DNA from: an uncultured Eubacteriales bacterium
Lineage (GTDB): Bacteria > Bacillota > Clostridia > Peptostreptococcales > Anaerovoracaceae
NCBI GenBank assembly: GCA_959021945.1
Contig: CAUEYG010000033.1
Location: 1-9,165 of the forward strand
Reading direction: 5' to 3'
DNA length: 9,165 bases
Shown: positions 5,266 to 9,165 of the stretch, piece after piece
Layout of the letters: every line of letters begins with the position of its first letter
Position numbering within the stretch: position 1 is the first letter of the stretch
Notes under the pieces: generated by a model
Told to the model about the DNA's origin: nothing
The model's database searches: none
The model's input: the letters and a program-made list of their open reading frames with translations, nothing else
Made by a program: the position numbers and the translations under genes

Positions 5266-6576
5266 CTACCAGGGTATCCGTATCGTAACAGTCGTACCCA
5301 TATTGCTACTTTCTATTTCCAGACTGCCATTGACCATTTCTTCCAGTCTGCTGCGGACATTGGAGATGCCGCTATGGGCATGGCTGCCAAGGTTGGGCAT
5401 CTGCTTCGCCCGCTCTATCCCGATGCCATCATCCACGATGGTCACTATGATATATTCCGGCCTTTTCTCTGTCCGAATCGTAATCGTACCGCCTGCTTTT
5501 TTGTGTAAGATGCCATGCTGGACGGCGTTCTCCACAAGAGGCTGCAAGGTCAGGGGCGGGATAAAAAAATCGCTGATTTCAATCTGGTAGATGATCCGAA
5601 GCTGATCCCCGAACCGCTGCTGTTCCAGATACAGAAAATTCATCACATGGTTCAGCTCTTTTTCAAAAAGGATCGGCTCACAGGCCTTTAAGCTGTCCAT
5701 GTTTCCCCGCAGAAAATCCGAGAATTTTCGAATGGAAGTTTTTGCCGCTTCCGGGTCGGTTCCGCACAGCTGGTAGATGGCCCCCAGGGAATTGTATAGA
5801 AAGTGGGGCTGTATCTGGCTGAGCATGATATTCATATGCTGTTCGGCCAGTTTTTTTTCCTTCTTTGCCAGCTCCCACTCCTGTTCCCAAAGCGCCACCT
5901 CATGTTCGAATTGGATGTTGACCAGAATAAACAGCAGGGCCAAGGCCACGCCGATATTGACAACTGCAATTCCACGGGTGAACATCTGCGCCGCACCCCC
6001 GCCCAAGGGTACGAAGATATAAAGCAGGAAGAACAAGACCTCCCTCCGTTTCAGCCTTTTGCGGCAAAGAATCACCAGGGAGGTAAACAAAAAGTAGCAG
6101 AACAGCGGCACAAGCTGGGAGATCAAAAACAGCGGACCGCGCTGGTATCCATCCCCGGTCACATAGAAAAACGAGCCGGTAAACGGGCTGATGACAGCAA
6201 AAAAGACCTGTACCCCGCATACCGCCGCTACGGACAGGAGACATCGTTTTTTTACCCTGCCACCAAGCCGCAGATAGGCGACAATATAGCGGGAGAAAAA
6301 ATACAGTACAAAGGCCGAAGCAGCATAGAACAGCGCACTTCCCGCCAACAGGAGGTTCTTTTCCCACTGTTCGTCAGGGGCATGGAGCATCCAGTCAGAA
6401 AGGTCGCCCGTAATCATAAAGACGTTGGAAACGGACACACCTAAAAAATACAGGTTCAACCGCTGTTTGTATCGTTTGCCGCTGAGGAGGTAGGCAATGG
6501 GAATCAGCGTCAGGATGATGCCGACAAAATCCAATGCGATATTTGCGGTTATCATTCGTTCCAGTTCTATGTCCAT
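5266..6576 (-). CDS. LytS-type membrane sensor histidine kinase
   Basis: Sensor kinase of 436 residues with about seven predicted membrane helices in the N-terminal half (roughly 11-31, 39-57, 75-101, 111-130, 148-170, 179-197, 202-222). A charged linker helix (about 224-250) leads to the His_kinase domain: IQPHFLYNSLGAI with phospho-acceptor H258, then an HATPase domain with N-box LVENAVQHG (N350), D-box VDDGIGI (D383) and GISNVRSRL (403-411). There is no extracellular sensor domain, so the signal is probably sensed in or at the membrane. I chose ATG at 6576, which has GAGG 8 bases upstream, over the TTG at 6609, which would add 11 residues and has no good ribosome site. It lies 54 bp after the LUD gene with no terminator visible between. 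The signal is unknown. Confidence 0.93.
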   Translation of the reverse strand: MDIELERMITANIALDFVGIILTLIPIAYLLSGKRYKQRLNLYFLGVSVSNVFMITGDLSDWMLHAPDEQWEKNLLLAGSALFYAASAFVLYFFSRYIVAYLRLGGRVKKRCLLSVAAVCGVQVFFAVISPFTGSFFYVTGDGYQRGPLFLISQLVPLFCYFLFTSLVILCRKRLKRREVLFFLLYIFVPLGGGAAQMFTRGIAVVNIGVALALLFILVNIQFEHEVALWEQEWELAKKEKKLAEQHMNIMLSQIQPHFLYNSLGAIYQLCGTDPEAAKTSIRKFSDFLRGNMDSLKACEPILFEKELNHVMNFLYLEQQRFGDQLRIIYQIEISDFFIPPLTLQPLVENAVQHGILHKKAGGTITIRTEKRPEYIIVTIVDDGIGIERAKQMPNLGSHAHSGISNVRSRLEEMVNGSLEIESSNMGTTVTIRIPW

Positions 6577-6630
6577 GCCGTCCACCTCGGCTTTCTTTTG
6601 CTCCGCCAAACGATTATGTAGCGCATAGGA

Positions 6631-7260
6631 TTAATACCCTAATGTGTCATTGACCAGTATTACATGAATACGGCCGGAAACCGGGCTGAATCTTGTTGTA
6701 ACCGTATAAGAGCATATGGTCTGGCCCGGCTTCAGACAGTCGCCGCATTTGCCCGTAGCTGCACAGGGCGTATGTTTGCCCAGCCTGATACAGTTGGGAG
6801 GACAGGCGTCTGTATGAATTCTGGATAAAGCCGCTGTTTCATCTTGTGCGATTTTGTTTGCTCCTGCAACAACAATCACTTTGCCCGGCCCAAAGCACAT
6901 GGCTGCCACACGATTTCCTGTCCCATCAATATTAACAAGCTCCCCTTCCAGGGTAATGGCATTGGTGCTAGTCAGGTAAACGTCAGCAGTAAGGGTCTTG
7001 CGCCTTTCCTCATAAGCTTTTTCAGGCGGCGCTTTTGTAGCGTCTATGACCTTTTTCAGCTGCTCCTTGATACCAATCTGATCTAAAGTAGCAGAACCGC
7101 CCCAGGAAACCACATGCTCCTCTTCAATAAGAGAGAGAATTTTTTCCCGGGCTTCCTGCATTGTCTCACAGTAATATCCTTCCATATTACGTTTTTCCAG
7201 GTTTTTAATAATTCTTTCGATTTTCTTTTTGTTTGCTGCTTTTGCGTTTGCATCCCACAT
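6631..7260 (-). CDS. LUD-domain protein (LutC/YkgG-like, DUF162) with C-terminal Cys cluster
   Basis: This 209-residue soluble protein belongs to the family that includes the LutC lactate-utilisation protein. The core runs from about residue 15 (KIERIIKNLEKRNM) through VSWGGSATLDQIGI to RVAAMCFGPGKVIVVAGANKI and TAALSRI. The C-terminus carries six cysteines (C153, C157, C166, C172, C175, C183) in the pattern CPPNCIRLGKHTPC then CGDC. This cluster is seen in a clostridial subset of the family and suggests a metal or Fe-S site. The reaction is not known; no lutA or lutB partner is in the window, so a role in lactate oxidation is not supported here. ATG at 7260 has GGAGG 8 bases upstream, better than the GTG at 7275, which overlaps that site. 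It is closely spaced after the PfkB kinase. Confidence 0.9.
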   Translation of the reverse strand: MWDANAKAANKKKIERIIKNLEKRNMEGYYCETMQEAREKILSLIEEEHVVSWGGSATLDQIGIKEQLKKVIDATKAPPEKAYEERRKTLTADVYLTSTNAITLEGELVNIDGTGNRVAAMCFGPGKVIVVAGANKIAQDETAALSRIHTDACPPNCIRLGKHTPCAATGKCGDCLKPGQTICSYTVTTRFSPVSGRIHVILVNDTLGY

Positions 7261-7276
7261 ATTACGTTCCTCCACC

Positions 7277-8185
7277 TCATTCTTTTTCCTGCATCCGTGC
7301 CCTGCTCATCTGAGGATTCACTGCAGATTTACATTCCAGAGCAATGGCGGAGGCTTTCATGCCATAGGCCGCCAGTTCTTCGATTTCCATACCCTTTACA
7401 GCACCGTCTAAAATGGCTGCAGAAAAAGCATCTCCTGCACCTTCTTCATTAGAAAAGGCGAGAACCTGCTCTGGTCTTAAAATGCCTTCCTTCATCCCTT
7501 CTTTATAATATACACCGCCGCCGCTCATGGTAATAAACAACTTTTTCACACCCTGGTCCCCAAACCACTGGCCGGCTTCCATCAGCTGCTCTTCACTGAA
7601 GATGGCCATTCCGCAGATCGCCGACGCTTCCGCCCGGTTAGGCTTAATCATTTCAAATGCACCGATAAAATCCTGAATCTTTTTTGCATCCTCCTCTGTA
7701 TGAGGGTCAAACATCAGAGGAGCCTTTACCACTTCTGTGGCATATTGAATCACTTCCTTGGGAAGCGTTCCGTCTATGCAAACCAACTTTGCCTTGTTCA
7801 GCTCCTCCGCGGCTTCATCAATGAGGCTCTTTGTCATTGATTGGTAAACATCTGTATTATCCACTGCGAATTCCAAATCACCGATAATATTTAATATGGT
7901 GATATTCATGGCTGTATTTTGTCCTTCCACTAATTGAAAGAAACTTGTATCTACGCCTATTTCCTTGAGTTCTGCTTTTGCTTCTTTTCCCACAAAGTCT
8001 TCGCCTGCTACAGCCACAAGAGCCACGTCAACGCCCAGCCGCCCTAAATTCTCTGCAATGTTTCTGCCGGTACCGCTGTAGGAAGCTGCAATAATACCCG
8101 GATTTTCTTGGTCCGCCATCATCTGCTCCAGGGCATTTACTACGATTTTGCCTTTTGCTCCGCCGATTACGATAATATCACTCAT
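7277..8185 (-). CDS. PfkB-family kinase resembling pseudouridine kinase (PsuK-like)
   Basis: Sugar/nucleoside kinase of the ribokinase fold, 302 residues. SGTGRNIAENLGRLG (37-51) and the stretches GQNTAMNITILN, FDPHTEEDAKKI, IKPNRAEASAICG and ITMSGGGVYY follow the order found in E. coli PsuK, which phosphorylates pseudouridine. The anion-hole and catalytic-base motif is GAGDAFSA with D252. Two positions deviate. The N-terminal GSANID-type motif, whose Asp contacts the substrate sugar, reads GGAKGK (8-13). The Thr before GAGD in the usual signature is replaced by Glu (EEGAGD). So the fold is confident but the substrate is not. A psuG glycosidase gene is not in the window. The ATG has AAGGAG 7 bases upstream. 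The uridine-kinase-like neighbour supports a nucleoside-related role. Confidence 0.85.
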   Translation of the reverse strand: MSDIIVIGGAKGKIVVNALEQMMADQENPGIIAASYSGTGRNIAENLGRLGVDVALVAVAGEDFVGKEAKAELKEIGVDTSFFQLVEGQNTAMNITILNIIGDLEFAVDNTDVYQSMTKSLIDEAAEELNKAKLVCIDGTLPKEVIQYATEVVKAPLMFDPHTEEDAKKIQDFIGAFEMIKPNRAEASAICGMAIFSEEQLMEAGQWFGDQGVKKLFITMSGGGVYYKEGMKEGILRPEQVLAFSNEEGAGDAFSAAILDGAVKGMEIEELAAYGMKASAIALECKSAVNPQMSRARMQEKE

Positions 8186-8231
8186 TCTTTTTCTCCTTGA
8201 ATTCTCTCAAATTAGTCTTTCTGCCAGTTGG

Positions 8232-9165
8232 TTATAAGTTTTCTGCAAAAATGCTGCCGCCAATAAATTCTCTGATAATCGAATTGTTTGGAATCATTGT
8301 TTCATCTTCAATCACTTCAAAAAAATTCAGAAATGTCAAAAGCCGCTGTGCATCGCTGTACTCTAATTCTGACTGTTCAATTTCCTCCAGCAGCGGCTGT
8401 GCGTGCTTTTTCAAAACTGCCAGTTCATATGTGAGGGCTGAATTAAAAAGTACGTCCGCCTCTCCATTAAAAGGAAAGATATTTTTGTCTTCCCCTTTTC
8501 TCACCTTTGGCCAGGAAGCGATGGTCATTTGGGCCGTGTGTCCCCGATACAGATGGTCTCTGACAATCCGCCGGAGCATTCTGGCGTCAGTGGTAGGAAT
8601 TCGATTGTGACTGTCTACATTAAGCTGAGTAAAAGGGCTGATATAGATGCGAAACTTTTCTTCATCAGAAATATATTTTGTCAGTTCGCTGTTCAGTGCG
8701 TGAATCCCTTCTATGACAATGGGCTGGTGGGGCCGGATGGACGTGATTCTTTTGCCGTAACTCTTTGTTCCGTTAATGAAATCAAAGGTAGGAAGATCTA
8801 CCGCTTTCCCGCTGAGAAGCCCATTCATATTTTCATTAAACAAGTTGATATCAATGGCTCCCAGATCTTCGTAATTGGGTTCACCCTCTGGGTCTAAAGG
8901 GGTATCTTTTCGCTCTACAAAATAATCATCTGTTCCCAGGTACAGCGGTTCCAGGCCATTGACTTTCAGCTGAATGCATAGCCGCCTGGCAAATGTGGTT
9001 TTGCCTGAAGAGGAAGGACCTGCAATTAAAATAATTCTCTTTTTTCCCTTTGTTATTTTATCTGCGATCTCTGCTACTTTTTTCTCATGAAGAGCTTCAG
9101 ACAGCAGTATCAGTTCTTTACATGTTCCTTCCTGCACCTTGTCATTCAAGTCTGCTAAATAGGAA
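8232..9165 (-). CDS. Uridine-kinase-like nucleoside kinase, 5' end outside window
   Basis: ATP-dependent kinase of the uridine kinase/phosphoribulokinase P-loop family, probably phosphorylating a nucleoside. Visible motifs are the Walker A GPSSSGKTT (about 9020-8994), the LGTDDYFVERKDTPLD substrate-binding region, IVIEGIHALN (Walker B-like) and RIVRDHLYRGHTA (lid region). The frame stays open past position 9149 to the window edge, so the TTG there is not the real start. In clostridial relatives this kinase follows TGS- and ThrRS-like N-terminal domains in a protein of roughly 550 residues, and the stretch before the P-loop here (ELILLSEALHEKKVAEIADK) matches the region joining them. I infer that the missing part lies to the right. 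The 46-bp gap to the PsuK-like gene suggests one operon. Confidence 0.9.
   Translation of the reverse strand, partial: SYLADLNDKVQEGTCKELILLSEALHEKKVAEIADKITKGKKRIILIAGPSSSGKTTFARRLCIQLKVNGLEPLYLGTDDYFVERKDTPLDPEGEPNYEDLGAIDINLFNENMNGLLSGKAVDLPTFDFINGTKSYGKRITSIRPHQPIVIEGIHALNSELTKYISDEEKFRIYISPFTQLNVDSHNRIPTTDARMLRRIVRDHLYRGHTAQMTIASWPKVRKGEDKNIFPFNGEADVLFNSALTYELAVLKKHAQPLLEEIEQSELEYSDAQRLLTFLNFFEVIEDETMIPNNSIIREFIGGSIFAENL

Noticed and set aside
5803..6444. Plus-strand open frame of 213 codons opposite the sensor kinase.
   Set aside because: It is antisense to a well-supported kinase with all motifs in order; its translation is low-complexity and unlike any family I recognise.
6631..7260. 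LUD gene considered as evidence for a lactate utilisation (lutABC) operon.
   Set aside because: No lutA- or lutB-like Fe-S protein is nearby; the neighbours are nucleoside-type kinases and a two-component system.

Overview
The window looks like chromosomal DNA from a low-to-mid GC Gram-positive gut-type Clostridia, with Lachnospiraceae or a close relative the best guess. This rests on strong GGAGG-type ribosome sites, a LytS-type kinase paired with a receiver-SARP regulator, a clostridial-type nucleoside kinase, and a target protein typical of clostridial diversity-generating retroelements. Every gene I can support is on the minus strand, so the window reads biologically from right to left.

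Right half (9165 to 4405), host-type genes: a partial uridine-kinase-like nucleoside kinase, a PfkB kinase resembling pseudouridine kinase, a LUD-domain protein with a C-terminal cysteine cluster, a membrane sensor kinase and its response regulator. Gaps are short (2 to 54 bp) and most starts have good ribosome sites, so they may be one transcript. It ends at a strong intrinsic terminator at 4405-4436. The DGR begins just beyond it.

Left half (4280 to 1), the main result: a complete-looking diversity-generating retroelement (DGR) in the order avd, template repeat (TR), reverse transcriptase, target gene. The TR (3711-3838) is non-coding. A near-identical variable repeat (VR, 1551-1678) lies inside the target gene. 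Read on the minus strand, the two copies differ at 23 of 128 positions. Of these, 21 are TR adenines replaced by G (9), T (8) or C (4), out of 41 TR adenines; only 2 differences fall at non-adenines. This is the signature of adenine-specific mutagenic retrohoming. The reverse transcriptase has the DGR-type GNQSSQ motif and a YMDD active site, and the 135-residue protein upstream matches the Avd four-helix-bundle family.

The target is a large exported protein of at least 823 residues that runs off the left edge. It has a signal peptide starting at a TTG codon that overlaps the RT gene, an acidic repeat tether, a FWLR-type diversified domain at residues 265-306, and then at least 517 more residues of Ig-like or ASH-like modules. 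The VR is therefore internal, not C-terminal. Other signals worth study are a GC-rich palindrome touching the 5' edge of the VR, a hairpin 3' of the VR, and a probable multi-branched RNA structure between the TR and RT.

The likely joint function: the RT with Avd copies TR RNA into adenine-mutagenised cDNA that replaces the VR, diversifying the binding face of an exported protein. The ligand cannot be read from the sequence.
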